A DNA stretch of 64,000 nt from Niastella koreensis GR20-10 (GTDB taxonomy: Bacteria > Bacteroidota > Bacteroidia > Chitinophagales > Chitinophagaceae), in the NCBI RefSeq assembly GCF_000246855.1, contig NC_016609.1:8568744-8632743 (forward strand). The letters are read 5' to 3'. The notes under the pieces were generated by a model, which made no database searches, was not told where the DNA came from, and saw nothing but the letters and a program-made list of their open reading frames with translations. Numbering within the stretch: position 1 is the first letter of the stretch; the number at the start of each line of letters is the position of its first letter. Made by a program: the position numbers and the translations under genes. Positions 52,608 through 62,283 of the stretch are shown here, piece after piece.

Positions 52608-54302
52608 ATGAGCAAGCGATTCATCAGTTTTGTAACCATGGTTGTACTGGGTAGCAACGTGCTATTTGCCCAGAGTGTGGAGCAGGGGCGGAAGTTCTTA
52701 TATTACGAACGGTACAAAAGCGCCAGAGAGAATTTTGAGAAATTACTGGCTGCGAATCCGAATAACATCGACGCAACATACTGGCTGGGGCAAACCATGC
52801 TTGAGCAAAAAGATACAGTAGGTGCAAAAAACCTGTATCAAAAAGCACTGCAAACAAATGGCAATGCCCCCCTTATTCTGGTAGGCATGGGCGAAATGGA
52901 ACTGCGCGAAGGCAAAACCAACGATGCCCGCCAGCGTTTTGAAACCGCCATCTCTTTAACCAAAGGAAAAGATGTAGAGGTTTTTAACGCCATTGGCCGT
53001 GCGAATGTGGACGCTAAAGCTGGTGATGCCACTTACGCCATTGAAAAGCTGAACCAGGCAACACAGGTAAAAGGATTCAATAGTGCCGAGACTTATATCA
53101 TTTTGGGCGATGCTTACCGCAAACAAATTGATGGTGGAAATGCCATCCAGTCTTACAATAAGGCGCTTGCGCTCGATCCTAAAATGGCCGCTGCCAAGCA
53201 TAAGATCGGTAAAATATACCTGACGCAAAAGAATACCGAACTGTTCCTGCAGAACTTCGATGAAGCTTTAAAGCTCGATCCCGCTTATGCGCCTACTTAT
53301 TATGAATTATTCTACTATTGGTACTTTAAAGATGTAAACAAAGCTGCTCCTTACCTGGAAAGCTTTGCTGCCAATACCGATCAGGGACCTGATTTAGAGT
53401 ATACTAAAACCGACTTCCTGTTTGCCTCCGGCAAATTTGCTGAAGCCAGAGATAAAGCAAAAAGCCTGATTACCCAGTACGGCGCTAAAGTAGCTCCCCG
53501 TATGTACAAACAGGTAGCTTACGCCTGCGATACCCTGAAGGACCTTTCCTGCGCTAATCAATACATGGCCGACTACTTCGCCAAACAAAATCCCGATGAT
53601 GTGGTATCTGCCGACTACGAGGAGCTGGCCAACCTGAACCTGCAAACTCCAGGACAGGAAGCCCAGGCTTTTGTAAACCTGCAAAAAGCGGTTGATAAAG
53701 ACACAGTTGTAGATAATAAGGTGAAATACATCAATAAAGCAGCTGCCCTGGCTAAAAAACTGGGCGACCGTAAACAGGAAGCCAACTGGCTGGGTGTGGC
53801 GTATAATCTGAAAGCCAATCCAACCCAAACCGACCTGTATAACTGGGGCATGGCCCACTACCAGGCTGGTAATTATACAACAGCCGACAGCCTTTTCTGT
53901 AACGTTTACCAGGGTAAATATCCTGACCAGATCTATGGTTACCTGTGGTGCGCCCGGGCTATTCAGGCTGAGGACACTACCATGATGAACGATAAATTTG
54001 CGCCTGCCCAGGAAAAACTGGCTGAAATGGCCATGAAGCTCGATTCTACAAAGTATAAATCACAAGCTATTAATGCATGGGCTGCTTTGACCTCGTATTA
54101 CAACGACGTTAAAAAAGACCCTAAAACAGCTTTGAGCTATATTGACAAGATCCTGTCTGTTGACCCTGCTAACGCTTTTGCAAACCAGGTAAGAGGAATT
54201 TTGCAAAAAGCGGCTACCAAACCAGCCTCGCCAGCGCCTGCACCCAAAAAGTCAGGCAGCGGCAGCACAACCAGCAAATCTGGCACTGCTGCGAAGAAAT
54301 AG
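52608..54302 (+). CDS. Exported tetratricopeptide-repeat protein
   Basis: This 564-residue protein has a signal peptide (residues 1-21, cleaved near LFAQ) and about ten TPR-like helix pairs: QGRKFLYYERYKSARENFEK, TYWLGQTMLEQKDTVGAKNL, and so on. A low-complexity tail (about 540-564; SPAPAPKKSGSGS) ends it. It would act as a periplasmic scaffold. It is probably co-transcribed with the PstS-like lipoprotein, and its terminator is clear. Confidence 0.85.
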   Translation: MSKRFISFVTMVVLGSNVLFAQSVEQGRKFLYYERYKSARENFEKLLAANPNNIDATYWLGQTMLEQKDTVGAKNLYQKALQTNGNAPLILVGMGEMELREGKTNDARQRFETAISLTKGKDVEVFNAIGRANVDAKAGDATYAIEKLNQATQVKGFNSAETYIILGDAYRKQIDGGNAIQSYNKALALDPKMAAAKHKIGKIYLTQKNTELFLQNFDEALKLDPAYAPTYYELFYYWYFKDVNKAAPYLESFAANTDQGPDLEYTKTDFLFASGKFAEARDKAKSLITQYGAKVAPRMYKQVAYACDTLKDLSCANQYMADYFAKQNPDDVVSADYEELANLNLQTPGQEAQAFVNLQKAVDKDTVVDNKVKYINKAAALAKKLGDRKQEANWLGVAYNLKANPTQTDLYNWGMAHYQAGNYTTADSLFCNVYQGKYPDQIYGYLWCARAIQAEDTTMMNDKFAPAQEKLAEMAMKLDSTKYKSQAINAWAALTSYYNDVKKDPKTALSYIDKILSVDPANAFANQVRGILQKAATKPASPAPAPKKSGSGSTTSKSGTAAKK

Positions 54303-54345
54303 CGGTTAACAAACGGTAAACAAACCAATAATTACATCATATTTA

Positions 54346-54384
54346 GTCCCTTGTCAGTAAAAACTGACGGGGGATTTTTATTTT
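54346..54384 (+). terminator. Rho-independent terminator after the TPR gene
   Basis: GTCCC and GGGGG flank GTCAGT and ACTGAC arms with an AAAA-rich loop, followed by TTTTTATTTT. It ends the PstS/TPR unit before the nuo promoter. Confidence 0.78.
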
Positions 54385-54398
54385 AATCCATGATAAAG

Positions 54399-54428
54399 TT
54401 GAAAATATAAAACGCTGTCTTATTTTTG
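54399..54428 (+). promoter_or_regulatory. Consensus promoter of the nuo cluster
   Basis: TTG at 54399-54401 and TATTTTTG at 54421-54428 are exactly 19 bp apart. The nuoA ATG is 27 bp after the box. Confidence 0.75.
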
Positions 54429-54454
54429 CGCCTAAACCAAAACGGGTTAATCAT

Positions 54455-54862
54455 ATGTACCTGTTACAAGTCTCCAATACCGCCGTTGCCCACGATCCCG
54501 ACAGTTCCTTCTGGTATCTTCCTGTTGCTATTCAATTAATTTTCGCAATCATCTTTGTTGCTGGTATGATGGGGGTTACCCACTGGCTGGGGCCCAAACG
54601 TAATACTTCCGACAAGCTGGAAACTTTTGCCAGTGGTATTAAAAGTCATGGCGACGCCCGTCAGCCCATGGCCATTAAATACTTCCTGGTGGCGATCTTA
54701 TTTGTATTGTTCGATGTGGAAGTGATCTTTTTCTATCCCTATGCCGTAAACTTTAAAGCATTAGGCTGGAGTGGCTTTGGCGCTGTATTAATGTTCGTTG
54801 CATTTTTTCTCTGTGGCTTTATATACATTATCAAGAAAGGAGCGTTAAAGTGGGAAGACTAA
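54455..54862 (+). CDS. nuoA: NADH-quinone oxidoreductase subunit A
   Basis: This 135-residue membrane subunit of complex I has three hydrophobic segments: residues about 25-45, 71-92 and 100-125. Conserved YFLVAILFVLFDVEVIFFYP (around 73-92) contains the acidic residue in the second helix. A 188-bp repeat-containing gap separates it from nuoB. Confidence 0.93.
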   Translation: MYLLQVSNTAVAHDPDSSFWYLPVAIQLIFAIIFVAGMMGVTHWLGPKRNTSDKLETFASGIKSHGDARQPMAIKYFLVAILFVLFDVEVIFFYPYAVNFKALGWSGFGAVLMFVAFFLCGFIYIIKKGALKWED

Positions 54863-55050
54863 ACCAATTAGCTAATGTGATAATTTGCTAATGTGATAAT
54901 GCTTTTGCGCGGCCAGGGGTTCTTTTTGAAAGCAGACGCTAATGTTTTTTTAATCTGGAGCGCAGAAACTTACAAGGTTGTGAGTTGTTGTTTTAAAGGA
55001 AGCATTATAAATTATCAAATTAGCTAATTATCAAATTATCAAATTAGATT
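54863..55050. repeat. Repeat-filled gap between nuoA and nuoB
   Basis: TAATGTGATAATTTGC units at 54863-54900 and TTATCAAATTAGCTAATTATC units at 55008-55050 flank about 100 bp without recognisable signal. The latter end at the nuoB ATG. Confidence 0.5.
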
Positions 55051-55629
55051 ATGGCACGTCCTGTTCAATATAATATTTACGGTCAAACCGATGTGAAACT
55101 GGTTAAGGAAGGTCCCGAAGGATATATGGGCGAAGGTTTCTTTGGCACCAGCCTCGATAAAGTGGTTGGCCTGGCCCGTAAGAACTCTATCTGGCCTTTA
55201 CCTTTTGCTACCTCCTGTTGTGGAATTGAATTTATGGCTACTATGGGATCGCACTACGATCTGGCCCGCTTTGGTTCAGAGCGCGTAGGTTTTTCACCCC
55301 GCCAGTGCGACCTGTTGATGGTGATGGGCACCATTGCCAAAAAAATGGCGCCCGTTGTAAAACAGGTATATTTGCAGATGGCAGAACCCCGTTGGGTACT
55401 GGCCATGGGTGCCTGCGCCAGCAGTGGCGGCATCTTCGATACCTACAGCGTATTGCAGGGTATCGACCAGATCATTCCTGTAGATGTATACATTCCTGGT
55501 TGTCCTCCCCGGCCTGAAGCAGTTATTGATGGTATTATGAAAATTCAGGACCTGATAGGAAAAGAAAGCTTACGCAGACGGAATAGCGATAAGTATAAAC
55601 AATTAATGGAGAGCTACGGCATTCAATAA
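55051..55629 (+). CDS. nuoB: NADH-quinone oxidoreductase subunit B
   Basis: It carries cluster N2, the last [4Fe-4S] centre before quinone. The 192-residue protein has ligands C56-C57 in ATSCCGIEF, C122 in GACASSGG and C151 in PGCPPRP. The C-terminal basic tail is longer than in E. coli relatives. nuoC starts 6 bp after its stop. Confidence 0.97.
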   Translation: MARPVQYNIYGQTDVKLVKEGPEGYMGEGFFGTSLDKVVGLARKNSIWPLPFATSCCGIEFMATMGSHYDLARFGSERVGFSPRQCDLLMVMGTIAKKMAPVVKQVYLQMAEPRWVLAMGACASSGGIFDTYSVLQGIDQIIPVDVYIPGCPPRPEAVIDGIMKIQDLIGKESLRRRNSDKYKQLMESYGIQ

Positions 55630-55635
55630 ACAGAC

Positions 55636-56139
55636 ATGGCTTTAACGAACGAATATATCAAACAGCGGTTAACTGAAAAGTTTGGCGATCAGGTTCAAAA
55701 CTTTCAGGAGCCTTATGGAATGCTCACTTTTGAAGCGCCCAGGGAGTTAAATCTGAAAGTACTTCAATACTTATATGATGAGGATGCACTGGCTTTCCGG
55801 TTTATGACCGATTTGCAGGCAGTTCACTATCCCGATAATAAAGGACGTGAGCTGGCGGTAGTATATCACCTGCACAGCCTGACTGAAAATGTGCGCATCC
55901 GGTTTAAAGTGTTCACCGATATTCAGACGCCAGATGTTTTCAGCGCCACCGCGCTGTTTTCTGCGGCTAACTGGATGGAAAGAGAAACTTATGATTTTTA
56001 CGGAGTGAACTTTGTAGGCCATCCCAATCTGAAACGGATCCTGAACGTGGATGAAATGGATTATTTCCCCATGCGCAAGGAGTTTCCGCTGGAAGAACAA
56101 ACCCGCGTTGATAAGGACGATGATATGTTTGGACGTTAA
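55636..56139 (+). CDS. nuoC: NADH-quinone oxidoreductase subunit C
   Basis: This 30-kDa-type subunit of the hydrophilic arm is a separate gene of 167 residues; nuoC and nuoD are fused in some bacteria but not here. The WMERETYDFYGVNFVGHPNLKR block near residue 113 is the family signature, and the C-terminus is HPNLKRILNVDEM then FPLEEQ. It lies 15 bp before nuoD. Confidence 0.93.
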   Translation: MALTNEYIKQRLTEKFGDQVQNFQEPYGMLTFEAPRELNLKVLQYLYDEDALAFRFMTDLQAVHYPDNKGRELAVVYHLHSLTENVRIRFKVFTDIQTPDVFSATALFSAANWMERETYDFYGVNFVGHPNLKRILNVDEMDYFPMRKEFPLEEQTRVDKDDDMFGR

Positions 56140-56154
56140 TCACGAATTTAATTT

Positions 56155-57378
56155 ATGAGCGATCATCATATAAAATTACCCGAAGGCTCCATTGAGAAGC
56201 AGACCACAACCCTTAATCTGGGGCCTACTCACCCGGCTACGCATGGTGTATTCCAGAACATCCTTGAACTGGATGGCGAACGCATCATCTCTGCCGAACA
56301 AACCGTAGGTTATATTCACCGTGCGTTTGAAAAGATAGCGGAGCGCAGACCGTTGTATCAGATCACCCCGCTTACCGACAGGTTAAACTATTGCTCAGCA
56401 CCCATCAACAACATGGGCTGGCACCTGACCTGCGAAAAGCTGCTGGGTGTTAAAACACCCAAACGGGTCGATTACCTGCGCATCATCATCATGGAACTGG
56501 CGCGTATCTCCGATCACCTCATTTGTAACTCAATTGTAGGGGTTGATACCGGTGCTTATACGGGCTTTTTGTATGTGATGCAATACCGCGAACTTATTTA
56601 CGAAATATACGAGGAAGTATGCGGTTCCCGCCTTACCACCAACATTGGCCGTATTGGCGGTTTTGAAAGAAATTTCACCAACACTGCCTTTGAGAAGATC
56701 GAGAAATTCCTGCAGGAATATCCCAAAGTATTAAAGGAATTTGAGAACCTGTTCACGCGTAACCGCATCTTCATGGAACGCACCATTGGCTGTGGACCTA
56801 TCAGTGCCGAAAGAGCGCTGAACTATGGTTTTACCGGGCCAAACCTGCGCGCTGCAGGCGTTGATTACGATGTTCGGGTGCACACTCCATACAGCAGCTA
56901 CGAAGATTTTAATTTTGAAATACCTGTTGGTACTACCGGTGACTGTTACGATCGTTACCTGGTTCGTAACGGGGAAATGTGGCAATCCCTGAGCATCATC
57001 GAGCAGGCCATGCGTAAACTAAGAGAGTTCAAAGGAAAAGATGCCGAGATCTTCCACGCCGATGTACCGGAATATTATTTGCCCGAGAAGAAGGATGTAT
57101 ACACCAAGATGGAAGCGCTGATCTGGCACTTCAAGATCATCATGGGAGAGATCGATATACCTGCCGGTGAAGTATACCAGAGTGTAGAAGGCGGCAATGG
57201 CGAATTAGGCTATTACCTGATCACAGATGGTGGACGTACCCCTTACCGGTTACACTTCCGTCGTCCGTGCTTTATATATTACCAGGCATATGAAGAACTG
57301 ACAAAGGGTTCCATGCTGAGTGATGCGATCATTGTAATGAGTAGCCTGAACCTGATTGCAGGTGAAATGGATGCGTAA
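56155..57378 (+). CDS. nuoD: NADH-quinone oxidoreductase subunit D
   Basis: This 49-kDa-type subunit contributes to the quinone site. The 407-residue protein has LGPTHPATHGVFQNILELDGE near 22-42, VGYIHRAFEKIAE, and a C-terminal GEMDA end, all typical. The catalytic Tyr/His region at GPTHPATHG is intact. Confidence 0.96.
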   Translation: MSDHHIKLPEGSIEKQTTTLNLGPTHPATHGVFQNILELDGERIISAEQTVGYIHRAFEKIAERRPLYQITPLTDRLNYCSAPINNMGWHLTCEKLLGVKTPKRVDYLRIIIMELARISDHLICNSIVGVDTGAYTGFLYVMQYRELIYEIYEEVCGSRLTTNIGRIGGFERNFTNTAFEKIEKFLQEYPKVLKEFENLFTRNRIFMERTIGCGPISAERALNYGFTGPNLRAAGVDYDVRVHTPYSSYEDFNFEIPVGTTGDCYDRYLVRNGEMWQSLSIIEQAMRKLREFKGKDAEIFHADVPEYYLPEKKDVYTKMEALIWHFKIIMGEIDIPAGEVYQSVEGGNGELGYYLITDGGRTPYRLHFRRPCFIYYQAYEELTKGSMLSDAIIVMSSLNLIAGEMDA

Positions 57379-57480
57379 AAACAATGAGATAATTTGATAA
57401 TTAGCTAATGTGATAATGGAAAACAAAAGCCGGGTTGGTAATTAGCTAATGAATTAATAAACATAAATTTTGTAATAACA
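57379..57480. repeat. Repeat gap between nuoD and nuoE
   Basis: Units like GATAATTTGATAATTAGC and TAATTAGCTAATGAATTAAT occupy about 57385-57470; same family as the other nuo gaps. Confidence 0.5.
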
Positions 57481-57981
57481 GTGGCTCAATTTTCTGCGGA
57501 GAAATTAACTAAGGTAAACGAGATCATTGCACGCTATCCTGCCGGAAAGCAGAAAAGCGCCCTGATACCAATATTGCATATAGCACAGGAAGAATTTGGT
57601 GGCTGGTTGAGTTCAGAAACCATGGATTATGTGGCTTCCTTACTCAATCTTGAACCAATTGAGGTGTATGAAGTAGCTACGTTTTATTCCATGTACAACC
57701 TGAAACCGGTAGGTAAATACGTTTTTGAAGTATGCCAAACCGGTCCGTGTATGTTGAATGGCAGCGACGACATTATTGAATATATAAAGAACAAGCTGGG
57801 CATTAAAGTAGGAGAGACAACCGCTGATGGGTTGTTCACTTTGAAAACAGTTGAATGCCTGGGCGCCTGTGGCTATGCACCCATGATGCAATTGGGCAAA
57901 CATTACCGCGAGCACCTGACCAAAGAGAAGATCGACGCGATCATTACAGAGTGTGAGAGAAACGCTGTGACGAATAATTAA
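57481..57981 (+). CDS. nuoE: NADH-quinone oxidoreductase subunit E
   Basis: This 24-kDa-type subunit holds a [2Fe-2S] cluster (N1a) on C85, C90, C126 and C130, seen in VCQTGPCMLNG and VECLGACGYAP. The 166-residue length is normal. The start is GTG at 57481, with the frame closed upstream. Confidence 0.95.
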   Translation: MAQFSAEKLTKVNEIIARYPAGKQKSALIPILHIAQEEFGGWLSSETMDYVASLLNLEPIEVYEVATFYSMYNLKPVGKYVFEVCQTGPCMLNGSDDIIEYIKNKLGIKVGETTADGLFTLKTVECLGACGYAPMMQLGKHYREHLTKEKIDAIITECERNAVTNN

Positions 57982-58017
57982 AAAACCTGACAGCATAATT
58001 GCTGAAAGACATATAGA

Positions 58018-59382
58018 ATGGGAAGAAAACTATTATTAGAAAAAGCGCATGTTCCGGGTATCCGCAGTTACGATGTTTACCGTCGTGAAGGCGGATATCG
58101 CAGTGTTGAAAAAGCGCTCAAGACCATGAGTCCCGACCAGGTAACCGAAGAAGTAAAGAAGAGTGGTTTGCGCGGCCGCGGTGGCGCGGGTTTCCCTGCG
58201 GGTATGAAATGGAGCTTTCTGGCCAAGCCGGAAGGCGTTCCCCGTTACCTGGTTTGCAATGCCGACGAATCTGAGCCTGGTACTTTCAAAGACCGCTACC
58301 TGATGGAATTTATTCCGCATTTGCTGGTAGAAGGTTTGATCGTATCGTCGTATGCGTTAGGTTCAAACAAAACATTTATTTATATCCGCGGCGAATACGC
58401 GTGGATTGTTGATATACTGGAACAGGCTATTGCCGAAGCCAAAAACAATGGCTTCCTGGGTAAGAACATCCTGGGCACCGGCTTCGACCTGGAAATTTAT
58501 GTACAACGCGGGGCCGGCGCTTATATCTGCGGTGAAGAAACAGCTTTGCTGGAATCACTGGAAGGTAAAAGAGGCAACCCCCGCATCAAACCGCCCTTCC
58601 CGGCGGTTAAAGGTTTGTGGGACAGCCCAACGGTGGTGAACAACGTGGAAACAATTGCCGCGGTAGTTCCCATCATCAACATCACCGGTGAAGAATACGC
58701 CAAGATTGGTGTAGGTAAGTCAACCGGTACCAAGTTGATTTCCGCTTGCGGCAACATCAACAAACCAGGTGTGTATGAAATAGACATGACCATTTCGGTG
58801 GAAGAGTTTATATACAGTGATGAATACTGTGGTGGTATTGCCCATGGCAAAAAGCTAAAGGCCTGTATCCCCGGTGGTTCATCCGTTCCCATTCTCCCTG
58901 CCAATATGCTGTTGAAAACAGCCAAAGGCGAAAACCGCATGATGAACTATGAAAGTTTATCAGACGGTGGTTTTGCTACCGGTACCATGATGGGTTCGGG
59001 TGGTTTTATTGTGCTGGATGAAGACCAGTGCGTGGTTCGTCACACCCTGACGCTGGCGCGTTTTTACCGCCACGAAAGCTGCGGACAATGTTCGCCCTGC
59101 CGCGAAGGAACCGGTTGGATGGAAAAGATCCTGAAGAATATCGAGTACGGAAAAGGCAAGAAGAGCGACATCGATCTGTTGTGGGATATTCAACGCAAAA
59201 TAGAAGGTAATACTATTTGTCCGTTAGGTGATGCTGCGGCCTGGCCGGTAGCTGCTGCCATCCGTCACTTCAGAGATGAGTTTGAATGGCACGTTCAATA
59301 CCCGAACGCGGCACAGAACAGGAATTATGGCCTGGCGCATTATGCCGATCCGTTGCCGATAGCAAGTGCTCCGAAAGCGTAA
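58018..59382 (+). CDS. nuoF: NADH-quinone oxidoreductase subunit F
   Basis: This 51-kDa-type subunit binds NADH and FMN and holds [4Fe-4S] cluster N3. The 454-residue protein has the glycine-rich loop GLRGRGGAGFPAGMKW (FMN/NADH site), GAGAYICGEETALLESLEG, and cluster ligands C355, C358, C361 and C401 (in SCGQCSPCREG and NTICPLGD). Confidence 0.97.
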   Translation: MGRKLLLEKAHVPGIRSYDVYRREGGYRSVEKALKTMSPDQVTEEVKKSGLRGRGGAGFPAGMKWSFLAKPEGVPRYLVCNADESEPGTFKDRYLMEFIPHLLVEGLIVSSYALGSNKTFIYIRGEYAWIVDILEQAIAEAKNNGFLGKNILGTGFDLEIYVQRGAGAYICGEETALLESLEGKRGNPRIKPPFPAVKGLWDSPTVVNNVETIAAVVPIINITGEEYAKIGVGKSTGTKLISACGNINKPGVYEIDMTISVEEFIYSDEYCGGIAHGKKLKACIPGGSSVPILPANMLLKTAKGENRMMNYESLSDGGFATGTMMGSGGFIVLDEDQCVVRHTLTLARFYRHESCGQCSPCREGTGWMEKILKNIEYGKGKKSDIDLLWDIQRKIEGNTICPLGDAAAWPVAAAIRHFRDEFEWHVQYPNAAQNRNYGLAHYADPLPIASAPKA

Positions 59383-59431
59383 GACCGGGGAAACAATTTA
59401 AAAATTAAAATCCCCTTTGGGGGTTGATAAT

Positions 59432-60520
59432 ATGGCTGAAGAAAAAAAGTTATTTAAGGTAACCATCGATAACATCACCGTTGAGGTGGAACCGGGAACC
59501 AGTATCCTGAATGCGGCCCGCATGATCGGTGGGGAAGTAGCGCCGCCGGCTATGTGTTACTATAGCAAACTGAAAGGTAGTGGCGGTAAATGCCGTACCT
59601 GTCTGGTAGAAGTATCAGCGGGTTCAACAGCTGATCCGCGCCCGATGCCAAAGCTGGTTGCCAGCTGCCGTACCAATGTAATGGATGGCATGGTGGTAAA
59701 GAACATTACCAGCGAACGCGTGCAGGATGCCAGAAAAGGGGTGGTGGAGATGTTATTGATCAATCACCCGCTCGATTGTCCTATCTGCGACCAGGCTGGT
59801 GAGTGCCATTTGCAGGACCTGAGCTATGAGCATGGTGCTGAAGCAACCCGTTACGAATTTCCACGCCGTACTTTCGCAAAACATGACCTGGGGCCTTATA
59901 TTCAACTGCACATGACGCGTTGCATCCTGTGCTATCGTTGTGTATTTACCGCCGACCAGCTTACCAATAAACGCGTGCATGGTGTATTGGACCGTGGCGA
60001 CCATGCTGAAATTGCCACATTCATTGAGAAATCGCTCGACAACGACTTTATCGGCAACGTAATTGACGTTTGTCCGGTAGGCGCTTTAACCGATAAAACC
60101 TTCCGTTTCAAAAACCGCGTATGGTTCCTGAAACCGGAAGATGCACACCGCGATTGCCCCAAGTGTTCCGGTAAAGTAACCCTGTGGTACCGTGGTGATG
60201 AAGTGTTCCGTGTAACCGGCCGTAAAGACCAGTGGGGCGAACTGCACGACTGGATCTGTAACGAATGCCGTTTTGAGAAAAAGAAAACAAGTGATTGGGT
60301 AATTGACGGACCAGCCAAGATCAGCCATCACTCGGTGATCAGCGCCAACCATTATGTGGGTACCGTTAAACCACACGAAGCCTTACCCGAAGTAATGGGT
60401 GGCCGTAATCCGCGCCTGTTGATGGACATTCACGAGGTGAGTGAAGTGAATAAACCGAATATCGATCTGTCGAAGATCCAGGGCCCGGCGCACTCGAACG
60501 ACTTTAAGAAGAAGGATTAG
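59432..60520 (+). CDS. nuoG: NADH-quinone oxidoreductase subunit G, truncated type
   Basis: This 362-residue subunit contains the N-terminal iron-sulphur domains only: a [2Fe-2S] set in CYYSKLKGSGGKCRTCLVEV, a [4Fe-4S] histidine-cysteine set in HPLDCPICDQAGECHLQDL, CILCYRC and VCPVGAL, and a zinc-like DCPKC plus ICNEC. The molybdopterin-like C-terminal half seen in E. coli NuoG is absent, as is usual in Bacteroidota. ATG at 59432 is chosen over TTG at 59417. Confidence 0.92.
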   Translation: MAEEKKLFKVTIDNITVEVEPGTSILNAARMIGGEVAPPAMCYYSKLKGSGGKCRTCLVEVSAGSTADPRPMPKLVASCRTNVMDGMVVKNITSERVQDARKGVVEMLLINHPLDCPICDQAGECHLQDLSYEHGAEATRYEFPRRTFAKHDLGPYIQLHMTRCILCYRCVFTADQLTNKRVHGVLDRGDHAEIATFIEKSLDNDFIGNVIDVCPVGALTDKTFRFKNRVWFLKPEDAHRDCPKCSGKVTLWYRGDEVFRVTGRKDQWGELHDWICNECRFEKKKTSDWVIDGPAKISHHSVISANHYVGTVKPHEALPEVMGGRNPRLLMDIHEVSEVNKPNIDLSKIQGPAHSNDFKKKD

Positions 60521-60549
60521 AACAAAAGTTGACTACATAAATCAATAAA

Positions 60550-61617
60550 ATGCATTCTGCTTTATTAGCTATTGACTTGTTTTTAGTGATTGAGAAACTG
60601 GTACTCATCGTAGGCATTGTTTCTATTTCATTGGTAATAGCCATGTATGAAACATATGCCGAACGTAAAGTGGCTGCTTTTATCCAGGACCGCAGAGGCC
60701 CTAACCGTGCCGGCCCGTTTGGTATTTTACAACCGCTGGCCGACGGGTTAAAGCTGTTCATGAAAGAGGAGATCATTCCTAACACGTCAAACCGCTTTCT
60801 GTTCATTTTGGGTCCCTGCCTGGCAATGATGGCTGCTATGATGACGTCGGCTGTAATTCCCTGGGGCGGCACGCTGAATGTATTGGGCCGCCAGGTAACC
60901 CTGCAGATCGCAGATATCAATATTGGCATTTTATACGTGTTTGGTGTAGTGAGCATGGGTGTATATGGTATAATGATCGGAGGCTGGGCTTCCAACAACA
61001 AGTTCTCGCTGATGGCTGCCTTGCGCGGCGCCTCACAGGTAATCAGCTATGAACTGCCTATGGGCCTGTCGCTCATCGCATTGCTGATGCTGACCGGTTC
61101 TTTAAAAATGAGTGAGATCGTTGGCCAGCAGATGGACAGCGTTTGGAATATTTGTTATCAACCGCTGGGCTTCTTTATATTCCTGGTATGTGCGTTTGCA
61201 GAATGTAACCGTACACCTTTCGATTTACCTGAAGCGGAGAATGAATTGAACTTTGGTTACCACCAGGAGTACTCTTCGATGAAACTGGGTTTTTACCTGT
61301 TTGCTGAATACATCAACATGTTCATCAGCAGCGTGGTAATGGCAACCCTGTTCTTTGGTGGTTATGATGTTCCTTTCTTCAACGATGCCGCCCATGCCGA
61401 CTGGGGCAACTGGCTCGTGGCTTTACAGGGCGCTGTATTATTGGCAAAAGTGTGCTTCTTCATATTCCTGTTCATGTGGGTACGCTGGACCATCCCGCGC
61501 TTCCGTTATGACCAGTTGATGAACCTGGGCTGGAAAGGATTGATTCCTTTAGCCCTGGTCAATATGATTGCCACCGCAGCTTTCATCCTGTGGAAAAGCA
61601 ACGGCTATAAGTTTTAA
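60550..61617 (+). CDS. nuoH: NADH-quinone oxidoreductase subunit H
   Basis: This membrane subunit links the quinone chamber to the proton-pumping arm. The 355-residue protein has eight hydrophobic segments and the conserved AAFIQDRRGPNRAGPFG and CAFAECNRTPFDLPEAENEL loops. It follows nuoG by 29 bp. Confidence 0.96.
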   Translation: MHSALLAIDLFLVIEKLVLIVGIVSISLVIAMYETYAERKVAAFIQDRRGPNRAGPFGILQPLADGLKLFMKEEIIPNTSNRFLFILGPCLAMMAAMMTSAVIPWGGTLNVLGRQVTLQIADINIGILYVFGVVSMGVYGIMIGGWASNNKFSLMAALRGASQVISYELPMGLSLIALLMLTGSLKMSEIVGQQMDSVWNICYQPLGFFIFLVCAFAECNRTPFDLPEAENELNFGYHQEYSSMKLGFYLFAEYINMFISSVVMATLFFGGYDVPFFNDAAHADWGNWLVALQGAVLLAKVCFFIFLFMWVRWTIPRFRYDQLMNLGWKGLIPLALVNMIATAAFILWKSNGYKF

Positions 61618-61631
61618 TGAGCCGGATTTAA

Positions 61632-61663
61632 TTGGCGCATTGAAAGGAGAAAAAGTACATTTG
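61632..61663 (+). promoter_or_regulatory. Internal promoter before nuoI
   Basis: TTG at 61632-61634 and TACATTTG at 61656-61663 (21-bp gap) fit the phylum's promoter type. The nuoI ATG is 50 bp downstream, so nuoI-L may also be transcribed separately. Confidence 0.5.
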
Positions 61664-61712
61664 CGGTTTTAGTAGTGAGAACGCAGTTGAAGATTTAAGT
61701 TAACTAATTATA

Positions 61713-62255
61713 ATGCAAGCATTAACAAACAGAGCCAAAGCAGTTGATCGTAAGCCGATGTCACTCGTGGAAAAACTCTATGTAGTGAACATTGCCAAGG
61801 GCATGATGATTACTTTAGGCCACTTCTTTAAAAAGAAAGCAACCATCAGTTATCCTGAGGAGAAACGTCCGTTTAGCCCGGTATTTCGTGGATTGCACAT
61901 CCTGAACCGCGATGAAGAAGGTCGCGAGCGTTGTACTGCCTGTGGTTTGTGTGCATTGGCCTGTCCGGCTGAAGCCATTACCATGGAAGCGGCAGAACGT
62001 TTACCAGGAGAAGAGAACCTGTATCGCGAAGAAAAGTATGCCGCCAAATACGAGATCAATATGCTGCGGTGTATTTTCTGCGGGTTGTGTGAAGAGGCCT
62101 GTCCGAAAGACGCTGTGTATTTAAGCGAAACCTTTGCGCCTTCCAACTATCAGCGTAAAGGGTTTATATATGGAAAACAGGATCTTTTGATCCCCAGTCC
62201 AAAAGAAAATCCCGGCGAATACCAGAAAGCGATCGGTAACCGGAAAGGAAACTAA
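61713..62255 (+). CDS. nuoI: NADH-quinone oxidoreductase subunit I
   Basis: This ferredoxin-like subunit has two [4Fe-4S] motifs: C74xxC77xxC80xxxC84P and C120xxC123xxC126xxxC130P (clusters N6a/N6b). The 180-residue protein is normal. nuoJ follows after 28 bp. Confidence 0.95.
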   Translation: MQALTNRAKAVDRKPMSLVEKLYVVNIAKGMMITLGHFFKKKATISYPEEKRPFSPVFRGLHILNRDEEGRERCTACGLCALACPAEAITMEAAERLPGEENLYREEKYAAKYEINMLRCIFCGLCEEACPKDAVYLSETFAPSNYQRKGFIYGKQDLLIPSPKENPGEYQKAIGNRKGN

Positions 62256-62283
62256 GAACAGCAAATAACAGAACCAAGCTGCA

